DNA of 64,000 nt from Clostridiales bacterium (lineage in GTDB: Bacteria > Bacillota > Clostridia > Clostridiales > Oxobacteraceae): assembly GCA_030016385.1 (NCBI GenBank), contig JASEJN010000005.1:21522-85521 (forward strand), in the 5' to 3' direction. The position numbers were made by a program, and so were the translations under genes. Position 1 is the stretch's first letter. Each line of letters begins with the position of its first letter. A model generated the notes under the pieces. That model saw only the letters and a program-made list of their open reading frames with translations. It searched no databases and was not told the DNA's origin. Of the stretch, positions 26,532 to 36,322 are shown in pieces.

Positions 26532-27398
26532 ATGCAGGTTAAAATTATTACTGATTCATGCAGCGATCTTCCGATAGAATACATCAATGACAACGATATT
26601 TCAGTAGTGAGCATGACATACCATTTCAAGGGCAGGGAATATGCCGATGATTTTGGAAGGACCATAAGTTACAGTGAATTCTACGCCGCCGTACGAAATG
26701 GTGAGATGTCTACTACATCCCAGATAAATGTATTTACATTTGCAGAAGAGTTTAAAAAGCATATAAAGGATGGCCAGTCTATTATTTATATAGGTTTTTC
26801 ATCGGCTTTAAGCGGGAGCCTCAACAATGCTCTTATCGCTAAGGATATGGTGTTAAAGGAATACAGTAATGCAGATATAAGCGTTATAGACAGCAAAAGC
26901 GCATCAGCGGGCGAGGGACTTTTAGTATATTATGCCTGTGAGATGCTGAAAAACGGGAAAAGCAAACAAGAGATTGTGGAATGGGTGAAAAATAACAAAC
27001 TGAAATTGAATCACTGGTTTACAGTTGATAGCCTGAACCATTTGAGAAGAGGGGGAAGGGTATCGAACACGAAGGCGTTTATCGGTACGGTGCTGGATAT
27101 AAAACCTGTGCTGCACGTTGACGATGAAGGAAGGCTTATACCTGTAAGAAAAGTAAAAGGCAGGAAAAAGTCCATAAGGATGATTGCGAATAAGTTTTTT
27201 GAAATGGCGGTAAAACCTGAGGAGCAGCTGGTAATTATAAGCCATGGCGACTGCATAGAAGATGCAAACCATCTTAAGGAATTGATATTGAAGGAAACGT
27301 CGGTAAAAGACATCATTATCACATACATAGGGCCGGTTATAGGAGCGCATTCCGGGCCGGGAACGCTGGCGTTGTTCTTTATAGGTGAAAAAAGATAG
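26532..27398 (+). CDS. DegV family fatty-acid-binding protein
   Basis: The 288-residue protein matches DegV/FakB-like proteins: KIITDSCSDLP at the start, STTSQINVFTFAEEF, YIGFSSALSGSLNNA, and LNHLRRGGRVS. The family binds fatty acids, and some members (FakB) present them to a fatty acid kinase. No fakA is seen here. GAAGGTGAATAAG precedes the ATG. The next gene starts six bases after the stop, so they are probably cotranscribed. Confidence 0.9.
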   Translation: MQVKIITDSCSDLPIEYINDNDISVVSMTYHFKGREYADDFGRTISYSEFYAAVRNGEMSTTSQINVFTFAEEFKKHIKDGQSIIYIGFSSALSGSLNNALIAKDMVLKEYSNADISVIDSKSASAGEGLLVYYACEMLKNGKSKQEIVEWVKNNKLKLNHWFTVDSLNHLRRGGRVSNTKAFIGTVLDIKPVLHVDDEGRLIPVRKVKGRKKSIRMIANKFFEMAVKPEEQLVIISHGDCIEDANHLKELILKETSVKDIIITYIGPVIGAHSGPGTLALFFIGEKR

Positions 27399-27404
27399 AA
27401 AATC

Positions 27405-28088
27405 ATGATTGAAAAATCAAACAGGATATGGGAAATCGATTTTATAAGAGGAATTGCGCTTTTGCTTATGATCTTCTTTCACATTATGTATGATTTGGGC
27501 GATATATATGGATATCCGGTTAATTATGAGAGCGGTGTCATATGGGTTATCGGAAGAGTTTCTGCAATACTTTTTATTATCATTTCAGGCCTAAGCTCTA
27601 CACTGAGCAGAAACAATCCGAAAAGGGGATTAAAAGTATTTGCGGCAGCTCTTGCAATCAGTATAGTTACATATATTGCAGGACGGGATTATTTGATAAA
27701 GTTTGGCATACTTCATTTTTTAGGTATAAGCATGATGATTTATCCTCTATTGAATAAAGCCGACAGTCTTGAACTGATCGTGGGAGGAGTCCTCTCACTC
27801 CTTGTAGGCAATTTGATATCAAAGGTAAAGGTTCAAAGTGGCTTATTATTTCCGGTCGGATTGACAAACAAGTATTTTTATTCTGCAGACTATTATCCTG
27901 TATTTCCATGGATAGGAGTATATATTTTCGGCATAGTCGCAGGAAGATTTTTGTATAAGGAAAGAAAAAGCCTTTTTAGCTTTTCAATGAAAGATAATCC
28001 GCTGCTTTTTTTGGGAAGGCATACTTTTATGATATATCTTATTCACCAACCGCTTATAATTATTATTCTAAAAGTGCTTATAAGGTAA
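27405..28088 (+). CDS. HGSNAT-like (DUF1624) membrane protein
   Basis: The 227-residue membrane protein begins RIWEIDFIRGIALLLMIFFH, the signature of the heparan-alpha-glucosaminide N-acetyltransferase catalytic domain family, and ends with LGRHTFMIYLIHQPLIIII. It has about seven helices. Members are thought to move acyl groups across or at the membrane; the substrate is unknown. Coupled to the DegV gene by a six-base gap, which hints at a lipid or acyl connection, but that is inference. Confidence 0.82.
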   Translation: MIEKSNRIWEIDFIRGIALLLMIFFHIMYDLGDIYGYPVNYESGVIWVIGRVSAILFIIISGLSSTLSRNNPKRGLKVFAAALAISIVTYIAGRDYLIKFGILHFLGISMMIYPLLNKADSLELIVGGVLSLLVGNLISKVKVQSGLLFPVGLTNKYFYSADYYPVFPWIGVYIFGIVAGRFLYKERKSLFSFSMKDNPLLFLGRHTFMIYLIHQPLIIIILKVLIR

Positions 28089-28372
28089 AATATACATATT
28101 TCCCCGGGCTAATCGTGCAAAATCATGAATAATCGGGCAAAATAGAATATTGTGGCATCTATTTCCAGTTTAAATTTGAAGCCTAAAATGGTATAGTATA
28201 TTTATATAGTTATAATATTTCGCATCATAATGCAAGGAAATTAACGTCAGCAGAATGCATACTGATTATTTATATTATTTATTCTCTTAAATGCAAAATG
28301 TTCTGCTCAATAAATCTTTTATGGTATAATTTTATACCTTTATATAAAATCCCACATTCAGAGGTGTTTATT

Positions 28373-29497
28373 TTGAACTTTAAAAAAATAATTGCAGCGG
28401 CAATTGCTATCAATTTAATCTTTAGTGTCAGTGTACTTGCAGATCCATTGTCGGACCGTTTAAAAGATGAACAGCAAACGCTTAAGCAGAATATGGATAC
28501 ATACGATGGCGTAATGAAGCAAATGGCGGAGGCTGAACAGAATATACAAAAGATAGACGAGCAAATTTCAAATCTGACGGATCAGATAAAGGCTATAAAA
28601 GTAAAAATTGAGGGAACAAAAGTTAAAATCAAGGATACCGAGGATAAAATAAAAAAGCTGCAGGATCAACTTAATGCCGAACAGGAATTGTTCAACAAAA
28701 GGGTAAAAGCCATGTATATGAACGGTGAGTATGGCTATATGGAAGTGCTTATGCAGTCGAAAGATCTCAATGATCTTCTGTCAAGGCTGGATATGATAAA
28801 AAGGGTAATAGATTACGACAAAGGCGTAATGAGCGAAATAAAATTAAAGACAAGCCAGATAAGTTTAATGAAGAAATCCCTTCAGTCAACCGAAAATCAG
28901 TTGCTGGCGTATCAAAAGCAGAATGAGAGTAAATTGTCGGAGCTGAACTCATCAAAAGATTCACAGAAACTTCTGATTGCCGATTTGAAAACCAAGCAAG
29001 ATGAGTATTCCGATAAAATATCTCAATTTCAGGCTGTCGTTGATGCAACGATAAAAGAGATAGAGGAGAGAAAAGCGGCGGAGGAAGCTCAAGCTGCACA
29101 ATCTACAGGGAACAGGATTCTGCTGGCATCAAGGGATGGAAGTGCTCCCATATCTTCAAATGCAATAGTCGAATATGCTGCAGGATTCCTGGGAACGCCT
29201 TATGTAAGGGGCGGCAGCACTCCAGCAGGCTTTGACTGCTCGGGTTTTACAAAATATGTTTTCTCCCACTTCGGGGTCAATTTGAACAGAAGGGCGGCTG
29301 ATCAGGCTTCACAAGGCTCGGCTGTTTCTTCAGACAATCTTCAGCCGGGTGATCTTGTATTTTTCGGCAATCCTGCTTATCATGTAGGGATATATGTAGG
29401 CAATGGGTTATTTATACATTCTCCGCAAACCGGCGATGTCGTTAAAATTGCGTCGCTCAGGTGGATGAATTTTACCGGTGCAAGGCGTGTTAGATAA
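28373..29497 (+). CDS. Secreted NlpC/P60 peptidoglycan hydrolase with coiled-coil domain
   Basis: I start this 374-residue protein at TTG 28373, six bases after GAGGTG. That gives a clean signal peptide (NFKKIIAAAIAINLIFSVSVLA). Residues about 25-230 are long coiled coil of the PcsB/CwlO type. The C-terminal NlpC/P60 domain has the catalytic Cys in GGSTPAGFDCSGFTKYVF and the His in AYHVGIYVGNG. It should cleave stem peptides of peptidoglycan, with the coil as regulatory arm. Monocistronic, ending at a bidirectional terminator. The 284 bases upstream show no riboswitch that I recognise. Confidence 0.92.
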   Translation: MNFKKIIAAAIAINLIFSVSVLADPLSDRLKDEQQTLKQNMDTYDGVMKQMAEAEQNIQKIDEQISNLTDQIKAIKVKIEGTKVKIKDTEDKIKKLQDQLNAEQELFNKRVKAMYMNGEYGYMEVLMQSKDLNDLLSRLDMIKRVIDYDKGVMSEIKLKTSQISLMKKSLQSTENQLLAYQKQNESKLSELNSSKDSQKLLIADLKTKQDEYSDKISQFQAVVDATIKEIEERKAAEEAQAAQSTGNRILLASRDGSAPISSNAIVEYAAGFLGTPYVRGGSTPAGFDCSGFTKYVFSHFGVNLNRRAADQASQGSAVSSDNLQPGDLVFFGNPAYHVGIYVGNGLFIHSPQTGDVVKIASLRWMNFTGARRVR

Positions 29498-29510
29498 AAA
29501 TGGGTTAAAT

Positions 29511-29542
29511 AAAAGGAGTGCAAAATTTGCATTCCTTTTTTT
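29511..29542. terminator. Bidirectional terminator between NlpC/P60 and pot genes
   Basis: AAAAGGA(G)TGCAAA pairs with TTTGCA(T)TCCTTTT, flanked by A and T runs, between two convergent genes. Confidence 0.88.
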
Positions 29543-29557
29543 AACATGCAGGCTGAG

Positions 29558-31399
29558 TTACTTGTTCTTAACCTCGGTCCATATATCATCAAATAATTTA
29601 ACCGACTGTCCTATATCTTTTAAATATTCACCTTTATTTACGGCATCCTGTGGAGGATATACTGCCGTATCTTTTAATATATCCTGATCCAGTATCGGGA
29701 AGGATGCTTTATTCGGGCTGGCATAAGGAAATTCCCTCGATATTTCAGCGCCGATTTCGGGTTCCAGTATAAAACTGATGAATTGTTCGGCGGATTTCTG
29801 GTTCTTTGACAGCTTAGGTATGACGAAGTTATCCTGCTGCAGGAATAATCCTTCCTGTGGAATAACTATTTTTAGATTTTTATTTTCGCGCTTTGCAAGC
29901 GAAGCCTCGGCTCCCCATACAAAACCAACCTTTGCTTCTCCGTTGATCAGAAGCGTTTTGGGGCTGTCGCTGTCATATGCCTTTATATTGGACTGCAGGG
30001 CCTTAAGGTCTTGCTTTGCCTGCTGCAATTTTAAAGGATCGGTTTCGTTGATGGAATATCCGGATTTTTTGAGCACCATACCTATTATCGCCCTTTCGTC
30101 GTCGAGAACGACTATGGAATTCTTAAGGGCGGGATTCCATAAATCCTTATATCCTTTTATAGGGACTTTGACCTTTGAGGCATCAAAAACAATACATGCA
30201 TCTCCCCACATATAAGGTATGCTGTATTTGTTCCCGGGATCAAAGGGAAGATTAAGCCTTGATTCATCCAGGTTTTTAAAGTTTTCTATATTATTGATAT
30301 CAATGGGCCTTATCAGGTTTTGCTTTCTTAATGTCTCAACCATATAATCGCTTGCCACGACCAGATCATATTGGGATCCGCCGGCCATAAGCTTTGCAAG
30401 CATTTCTTCGTTGGAGGAAAATGTGCTGTAATTAACCTTTATATTGTAAGCCTGCTCAAATTTATCTATTACAGACTGCGGGAGATATTCAGACCAGTTG
30501 AATACATTGATAACTTTTTGAGGTTCTCTTTTACCCGCCGCGCTTTTGAATGCGCTTCCTCCAAGAAACGTTATGCACAGCACGCAAACAAGCGCAGAAC
30601 TTATTATTTTTTTGCCATTTATTATATTCTTGTTTAAAAGCTGCATTATCACGACAAGTGATACTGTAAGCACCAAAAGTATTGCGGATAATGCATTGAT
30701 TTCAGGCGTTACGCCGAATTTAACCATCGAGAAAACTTTAAGGGGAAGCGTATTGCTCCCGGGGCCTGCCACAAAAAAGCTTATTATAACATCATCGATT
30801 GAAAGGGTAAACGCCAGAAGTCCGCCCGCCATAATGCCGGGCATTATGACAGGCAGCGTAACTTTCGTGAATGTCTGCATGGGAGTCGCCCCGAGATCCA
30901 TCGCAGCCTCTTCAAGGGATTTATCAAATCCATCAAGTCTTGATCTTACTACAATTATAACGTACGAAACACTAAATGTTACATGAGCTATTATAAGGGT
31001 TATAAGTCCAAGGGGTATAAGCTTGATCATAGAAAAAAAAGCAAGCATTGCGATACCCATGACTACCTCCGGTATCACAAGGGGAATAAAGAGCATGCCG
31101 TCTATCAGCGATTTGCCCCTGAACTTATACTTATACATGCCGACTGCCGCTGCGGTGCCTATTATAATAGATAATATTGTGCTTGAAAAGGCGATGATAA
31201 GGCTGTTTTTTACAGCTTCCATTATACTGTAATTTGAAAACAGGCTGTAATACCATTTAAGGCTGAAACCCGTCCATACAGCATTAAGCTTCGAACTGTT
31301 AAAAGAAAAAACAACCAGCACAAATATCGGTATATACAAAAATAGATATATTAAAATGCTGTATATCGTACCTATTTTTTTTGCTGCTGAATTATTCAC
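29558..31399 (-). CDS. potC: Spermidine/putrescine ABC permease PotC fused to binding protein PotD
   Basis: The 613-residue protein joins two usually separate subunits. Residues about 1-262 are the PotC permease, with the coupling motif EEAAMDLGATPMQTFTKVTL. A further membrane segment (about 268-285) then leads into a PotD-type substrate-binding domain (about 295-613: VINVFNWSEYLPQSVIDKFE, YSIPYMWGDACIVFD). The binding domain would therefore be tethered outside. GTG start with TGGAGGTG nine bases upstream, inside the end of potB. Such fusions are known in some Firmicutes. It imports polyamines, or a related compound. Confidence 0.92.
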   Translation of the reverse strand: MNNSAAKKIGTIYSILIYLFLYIPIFVLVVFSFNSSKLNAVWTGFSLKWYYSLFSNYSIMEAVKNSLIIAFSSTILSIIIGTAAAVGMYKYKFRGKSLIDGMLFIPLVIPEVVMGIAMLAFFSMIKLIPLGLITLIIAHVTFSVSYVIIVVRSRLDGFDKSLEEAAMDLGATPMQTFTKVTLPVIMPGIMAGGLLAFTLSIDDVIISFFVAGPGSNTLPLKVFSMVKFGVTPEINALSAILLVLTVSLVVIMQLLNKNIINGKKIISSALVCVLCITFLGGSAFKSAAGKREPQKVINVFNWSEYLPQSVIDKFEQAYNIKVNYSTFSSNEEMLAKLMAGGSQYDLVVASDYMVETLRKQNLIRPIDINNIENFKNLDESRLNLPFDPGNKYSIPYMWGDACIVFDASKVKVPIKGYKDLWNPALKNSIVVLDDERAIIGMVLKKSGYSINETDPLKLQQAKQDLKALQSNIKAYDSDSPKTLLINGEAKVGFVWGAEASLAKRENKNLKIVIPQEGLFLQQDNFVIPKLSKNQKSAEQFISFILEPEIGAEISREFPYASPNKASFPILDQDILKDTAVYPPQDAVNKGEYLKDIGQSVKLFDDIWTEVKNK

Positions 31400-31402
31400 C
31401 TA

Positions 31403-32254
31403 TTATAACACCTCCATCTTATCTTTGCTTCCGCCGGATTTTATATATATTAACAATGTTACAAACATTATTACTATGAGAATAACGGATATCGCCGAGC
31501 CAAAGGGCCAATTCCTCGCGGAAAGGAACTGGTTCTTAATCAGATTGCTGATTAGAATTATCTTGCTTCCTCCCATCAAATCCGGTATGAAGAAGTACCC
31601 GAGTGTCGGAACGAAGACGAGAAGGCATCCTGAAAATATGCCTGGTTTTGTCAGCGGCAGGGTTACTTTTAAAAACGCTCTAACCGGTGTAGCCCCTAAA
31701 TCCGATGCCGCCTCCAAAAGGGATTTATCCAGTTTTTCGATGGATGAATAAAGAGGCAGTACCATAAACGGGAACATCATATACACCATTCCGATCAACA
31801 CAGCAGTATTGTTATAGAGGAGTGTAAGTGGTGCCTTTATAATCCCGAGTTTTAAAAGGTAAGTGTTTATTATCCCTTCCGTCCTTAAAAGTATTATCCA
31901 CGCATATGTCCTTATGAGCGAATTCGTCCAGAAAGGGAGTATTATAAGCATCAGCAGGATGGGCCTGTAAATTTTCGGAGACCTTGCCACAAAGTATGCA
32001 AAAGGATACCCGAAAATAAGGCACAAAAGCATCGTTGCTGCCGATATTAAAATAGAGTTCCATAAAATCCTTATATAAAGAGGATTAAGAAGCTTTGCAT
32101 AATTACCGGAGGTAATCTTGTACTGTATATCACCATATTGCCCCCTTGTCATGAAGCTTACAACTACGACAAGAAAAAGAGGCACGATAAAGAATAAAAG
32201 CATCCATATAACAACAGGCGATATAGATTTTAAAGCACCTTTTGACTTTATCAT
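31403..32254 (-). CDS. potB: Spermidine/putrescine ABC transporter permease PotB
   Basis: The 283-residue membrane protein has six helices and the coupling motif EAASDLGATPVRAFLKVTLP. WNSILISAATMLLCLIFGYP and LPFWTNSLIRTYAWIILL are typical of PotB. It overlaps potA by four bases and is three bases from potC. Forms the channel with the PotC part of the fusion. Confidence 0.93.
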   Translation of the reverse strand: MIKSKGALKSISPVVIWMLLFFIVPLFLVVVVSFMTRGQYGDIQYKITSGNYAKLLNPLYIRILWNSILISAATMLLCLIFGYPFAYFVARSPKIYRPILLMLIILPFWTNSLIRTYAWIILLRTEGIINTYLLKLGIIKAPLTLLYNNTAVLIGMVYMMFPFMVLPLYSSIEKLDKSLLEAASDLGATPVRAFLKVTLPLTKPGIFSGCLLVFVPTLGYFFIPDLMGGSKIILISNLIKNQFLSARNWPFGSAISVILIVIMFVTLLIYIKSGGSKDKMEVL

Positions 32255-33333
32255 GATTTAATCACCACCGCATCTTCGGGGTTCCATGTCACATATGCCT
32301 TATTTATACCGCTTGGGAAGGCATAATTCTCTCCCGACTGTTCACTTATCGTTATTTCTCTGCCATTGGAGAGAGTAACGATGGTTTTGGAAACGGAACC
32401 TATAAAAGTTCTCTCCTTAAAAGTCGCATAAAGGAAAGGATTATTAGGGTCCGGTGAAGATTTTAGCTTTAATCTCTCAGGCCTTACGGCAAAGCACAGA
32501 TTTTTGTTTACATCTGTATTTTTGCATGTAAGGTCAATTATCTGGTTGTCTTCAAGTTTTACGGATGCATAACCGTTGTTTATGCCTGTTACAGTACCGT
32601 CAAAAATATTCGTATCTCCTATAAAATCTGCAACAAATCTCGTCCTTGGTTTTTCATATATTTCCTTCGGAGTTCCGACCTGTTCTATAAGCCCGTTGTT
32701 CATGACGCATATTCTGTCGGACATGGTCATAGCTTCTTCCTGGTCGTGGGTAACAAACAAAAAGGTAATACCAAGTTTCTTTTGAAGATGTTTAAGCTCC
32801 AACTGCATTTGACGGCGTAATTTAAGGTCCAGTGCACCTAATGGTTCATCCAGAAGAAGAACTTTTGGATCATTGATAATCGCTCTTGCAATAGCGACAC
32901 GCTGTTTTTGGCCTCCGCTTAACTGATCGGGCATCTTATCTTCATAGCCTTCCATCTGTACTATCTTGAGCATATTCAATACCCTGTCCCTGATCTCCCT
33001 CTTTTGAACTTTTTTTATGGTCAGACCAAAAGCCACATTATCGAATACGTTCATATGAGGAAATAACGCATAGCTCTGAAATACTGTGTTTACATTGCGT
33101 TCATAAGGTGCTTTCTTTGATACGTCTTTGCCGTTTATAAGCACGCTGCCTTTATCCGCCTGTTCAAATCCGGCGATAATCCTGATAGTCGTAGTTTTGC
33201 CGCATCCACTCGGGCCGAGTATCGTTAGAAATTCTCCCTCTTTGATATCGAGGGAAATACCCTTTATGGCAGCATCCTTTTCACCGCTAAAGCTTTTAAC
33301 AACATTATCAAGTTTTACCATAGAGTTTGCCAA
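32251..33333 (-). CDS. potA: Spermidine/putrescine ABC transporter ATPase PotA
   Basis: The 360-residue ATPase has Walker A GPSGCGKTTT, signature [15 protein letters not shown], Walker B VLLLDEPLGALD and a C-terminal TOBE domain (about 270-360). TTG start at 33333 with AAAGGAGC ten bases upstream; the internal ATG five residues later has no ribosome site. First gene of the pot operon. Confidence 0.94.
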   Translation of the reverse strand: MANSMVKLDNVVKSFSGEKDAAIKGISLDIKEGEFLTILGPSGCGKTTTIRIIAGFEQADKGSVLINGKDVSKKAPYERNVNTVFQSYALFPHMNVFDNVAFGLTIKKVQKREIRDRVLNMLKIVQMEGYEDKMPDQLSGGQKQRVAIARAIINDPKVLLLDEPLGALDLKLRRQMQLELKHLQKKLGITFLFVTHDQEEAMTMSDRICVMNNGLIEQVGTPKEIYEKPRTRFVADFIGDTNIFDGTVTGINNGYASVKLEDNQIIDLTCKNTDVNKNLCFAVRPERLKLKSSPDPNNPFLYATFKERTFIGSVSKTIVTLSNGREITISEQSGENYAFPSGINKAYVTWNPEDAVVIKS

Positions 33334-33653
33334 CCCATATCAGCTCCTTTTTTCATACAATTCAGAAAATTGGTAATTATACTTATACCTTTTGGTGTAT
33401 AATTATAATTCGAATTATTTATAACATATATATATATTAATTTCAATAATAAATTTTTAATATATGGCCTTTTTATATAAATTTTTTTTGAGTGGAAATT
33501 GAAGCGGAGGTTTTAGCCTGAAACTACAGGCTTTAGCATATGCCCCCAAAGTGATCCCGTAAAAAAAATTATATTAGATTTTTCAAAAATGCATAACATA
33601 AAAGTAATTCAATTTTTAACTATTATCTTCGATTTCAGAAAGGAAAGATTTCG
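33334..33653. other. Gene-free interval with an unexplained hairpin segment
   Basis: This 320-base interval separates divergent potA and the C39 gene. It is very AT-rich and must hold both promoters, though none is convincing. One compositionally distinct stretch, 33500-33560, reads GAAGCGGAGGTTTTAGCCTG and then AAACTACAGGCTTTAGC, ending in CATATGCCCCCAAAG. AGCCTG and CAGGCT (33515-33532) form a 6-bp hairpin. The pattern of GAAGCGG plus a small hairpin recalls ends of IS200/IS605-type elements, but no tnpA or tnpB is present, so it may be a remnant. Confidence 0.35.
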
Positions 33654-34409
33654 ATGCTGAAGATTACCAAAATAAAGTTAATGATTTTAATTTTATTGAT
33701 AAATATATTATTTACGGGATGTCCGGATGGTGAAAAAACTAAGCCGGACCGGAATTCGGACAGGAAGAGGGAGAATATTCAGGCTCGGGAGGACAATGAT
33801 GATAAAAACAGGGAATCGGTTTTACTGGATGTGCCCATTATTCCCCAAAAACCGGAATTGATGAGCGGGTGTGAGGTAACCAGCCTGGCTATGGTGTTCC
33901 AGTATGCGGGCATCAAGGTCGACAAGATGACACTTGCAAAAAAGATAAAGAAGGACAAAACTCCTGTAGTTTTAGACGAAAAGGGCCACATAAAAAAGTG
34001 GGGAAACCCCAATGAAGGATTTGTGGGAGATATTACAGGGAAAAATAAGGGCTTTGCAGTTTATAATATCCCCATGATGGAACTCATGGATCAGTATCTG
34101 CATGGCAGAGCAGTCGATCTGACCGGAAAACCCTTTGAATCATTGATAAAGAGTGTCAATGAAAACCATCCGGTAATTGTATGGTCCACAATCGATTTTA
34201 ACCCGCCTGAAAAATATGAGGAGTGGGAGAAGAACGGCACTAAAATCAAGGCAGCGCTGAATGAACATGCTGTTGTGCTCGTAGGTTACGATAAAGATTA
34301 CTGCTATATAAACAATCCGTTTAACGGTGTGAAAAATCAAAAAATCAACAGGCAATCCTTTATAAAGGTATGGAACATCATGGGCAAAATGGCTATATCG
34401 TACAAATAA
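33654..34409 (+). CDS. C39-family cysteine peptidase lipoprotein
   Basis: The 251-residue protein has a lipoprotein signal ending LLINILFTGCPDG (Cys near residue 23) and a charged linker. A C39-like papain-fold domain follows, with the catalytic Cys in LMSGCEVTSLAMVFQYAG and the His in ALNEHAVVLVGYD, then YINNPF. Such proteins act at the cell surface; their substrates are unknown. Monocistronic between divergent pot genes and the convergent DUF4037 gene. Confidence 0.87.
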   Translation: MLKITKIKLMILILLINILFTGCPDGEKTKPDRNSDRKRENIQAREDNDDKNRESVLLDVPIIPQKPELMSGCEVTSLAMVFQYAGIKVDKMTLAKKIKKDKTPVVLDEKGHIKKWGNPNEGFVGDITGKNKGFAVYNIPMMELMDQYLHGRAVDLTGKPFESLIKSVNENHPVIVWSTIDFNPPEKYEEWEKNGTKIKAALNEHAVVLVGYDKDYCYINNPFNGVKNQKINRQSFIKVWNIMGKMAISYK

Positions 34410-34430
34410 GAAGTATTTTAATATGGGATG

Positions 34431-35516
34431 CTATATTTCATCATCATATTTGTAGATGGCCGATAATGATTTCATTTTATTAGCATCCAATAAAAAATCT
34501 TCATTTGTAATCCATTGGTCCAGTGCGCCATATATCGGAATACTTTTAAGCTCACCATAAATTGTCCTGTAGGTTTGCTCTGCAATATACTGAAAATCGA
34601 TATCCATATATCCTCTACAATATGGGTTTTGCCTTATTTTTAATGAAGGCAATTTTTTTATTCGATTTTGGTACTCGATTAAAAAACGGCATATTTGAGT
34701 TATCTTCTTCATGGCAATTTTAATATCTTTTTCAATATATATATTTTCAAGGTTTGTACCGATCTCTTTCGCAATAGATGGGAGTTTGTAAAATTCGCGA
34801 TGTATCCATTTTGGATAAGATGGAGCATAACGCCTGTTTAATAGAAATGCCAGCCTTATTATTCTAAATATGGTTTCATTCAAACAATATCTTGATGATA
34901 AAACATCTCCCCTGTCACAGCATAAGCCTATTAGGTCAATATCCCACCCAAGCGACTGCCATGCATATGCGAGCCTGTATTTCCAGACATCATCAGGGTA
35001 ATACCCGCCATAAAACTTTCTCAATTTTGTAAGTTTGCCCATACCGTCAAAAAATACTTCGCCTCCTGTCACCTCCAGCAGGTGATTTTCAGGTATAGAG
35101 AGCCACTCTATTTCATTTTGTGGCACCAAGACTCCAAGATTGGCCTGAAAATAATCTTTACATGTCGTTATGTCTATATGTACATTCCCTGACCCGTCAG
35201 ATGAAAGCTTTCTGACCCCCATGGATTCTTTATCGGTTATAAAATGCGTAGAATAACCCATAAACGTAGATGGAATCCGTGTATTCAATATTTCATACAT
35301 TCTATCTTTATATTGTTTTAACTCCTCGGGTAAAAAAATTATGCATCTAGGCCCCCATTCGTGGTCAGTGGATATTTCATCATCGTTACCCAGGACATCC
35401 GATCCCCAACCGATTAAGGCAGAAGCATATTTTTCTCCAATGAAGCTGATATGTTCATCTATTATAGGTTTTATTACGCTACTGTAATACTCCCTGCACA
35501 AATCCAAACCTTTCAA
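34431..35516 (-). CDS. DUF4037 nucleotidyltransferase-like protein
   Basis: The 361-residue protein carries an N-terminal nucleotidyltransferase-like motif, LIGWGSDVLGNDDEISTDHE, and a long helical remainder (DSDL/DUF4037 type: PYCRGYMDIDFQYI). TTG start at 35516 with AAGGGGGAAA upstream. It may transfer a nucleotide or phosphate to a small molecule, as related aminoglycoside nucleotidyltransferases do, but no substrate is known. Single gene, convergent with the C39 peptidase. Confidence 0.75.
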   Translation of the reverse strand: MKGLDLCREYYSSVIKPIIDEHISFIGEKYASALIGWGSDVLGNDDEISTDHEWGPRCIIFLPEELKQYKDRMYEILNTRIPSTFMGYSTHFITDKESMGVRKLSSDGSGNVHIDITTCKDYFQANLGVLVPQNEIEWLSIPENHLLEVTGGEVFFDGMGKLTKLRKFYGGYYPDDVWKYRLAYAWQSLGWDIDLIGLCCDRGDVLSSRYCLNETIFRIIRLAFLLNRRYAPSYPKWIHREFYKLPSIAKEIGTNLENIYIEKDIKIAMKKITQICRFLIEYQNRIKKLPSLKIRQNPYCRGYMDIDFQYIAEQTYRTIYGELKSIPIYGALDQWITNEDFLLDANKMKSLSAIYKYDDEI

Positions 35517-35716
35517 TATTCATTTTCCCCCTTATATGACGACTATCACATTCCAGTTCGGCATTAATATATAATTGTTCATCAAATCAATTGTAACTCA
35601 AATATATGATTTAACAAGGAATTGACATAATATTAACCGTAAGTTTAATCAATATTTATATCGGCAGGTTATATTATAAGTAGAATATATAGCAGCGATA
35701 AAGGGGGGCTGTAAAG

Positions 35717-36322
35717 ATGAACTTTTTCACACATATCGCCATTTCAAAAATATTATATAACCATTTAAAAAGCCAAATGGAACTGAATAAGACCGATTTT
35801 ATTTATGGCAATATAAAACCGGATTTAACCCGCAGAGTATTAAAAAAGCCTCATATTTTAGATAATTATCTTGATTATGTATGCGATGGTGCAGGTAATT
35901 TGATGAAAGGTGAGGTGCCTTTGGAAGAATTTTCGATTGAACTCGGTGAAATTTGCCATTATGTATGCGATTTCTTTTGCCGTTATCATCTGAATATAGA
36001 AATATTCAATAATTTAAAGGGTCATTTTTTCTATGAATTAAGGCTTCATTTTGTACTGCTAAGATTAAGCAGGGAAGAAAAATCCGAAATGGAAATAAAT
36101 AACAAGAAGGCCAACAGGGACATCGAGTCAATTATATCGGCGATGAGGGCCGATTATTTTTCCAAAACCGCTACGTTTAAAAAAGACATTTCTTACGCAA
36201 TATCCACCGCTATATGGGTCTGTGAGTCGGTAGTTTATTTTATGGCTAGATCCACCGGACCTGCTTCGAACAATGATAAAATAGATTCCTATGTTATGGT
36301 GCCTTCTGCAGGAGGTAAATAA
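35717..36322 (+). CDS. Zinc-dependent phospholipase C-like protein
   Basis: The 201-residue protein resembles the zinc-dependent phospholipase C family found in Clostridia: NFFTHIAISKILYNHL, then DFIYGNIKPDLTRR and GEICHYVCDFFCRYHLN carry the metal-binding His and Asp pattern. No signal peptide is seen, so it probably acts in the cytoplasm. GGGGGGCTG precedes the ATG. Its stop overlaps the start of the glycosyltransferase gene, making it first in a four-gene operon. A role on a lipid phosphate or glycerol-phosphate substrate is inferred. Confidence 0.75.
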   Translation: MNFFTHIAISKILYNHLKSQMELNKTDFIYGNIKPDLTRRVLKKPHILDNYLDYVCDGAGNLMKGEVPLEEFSIELGEICHYVCDFFCRYHLNIEIFNNLKGHFFYELRLHFVLLRLSREEKSEMEINNKKANRDIESIISAMRADYFSKTATFKKDISYAISTAIWVCESVVYFMARSTGPASNNDKIDSYVMVPSAGGK

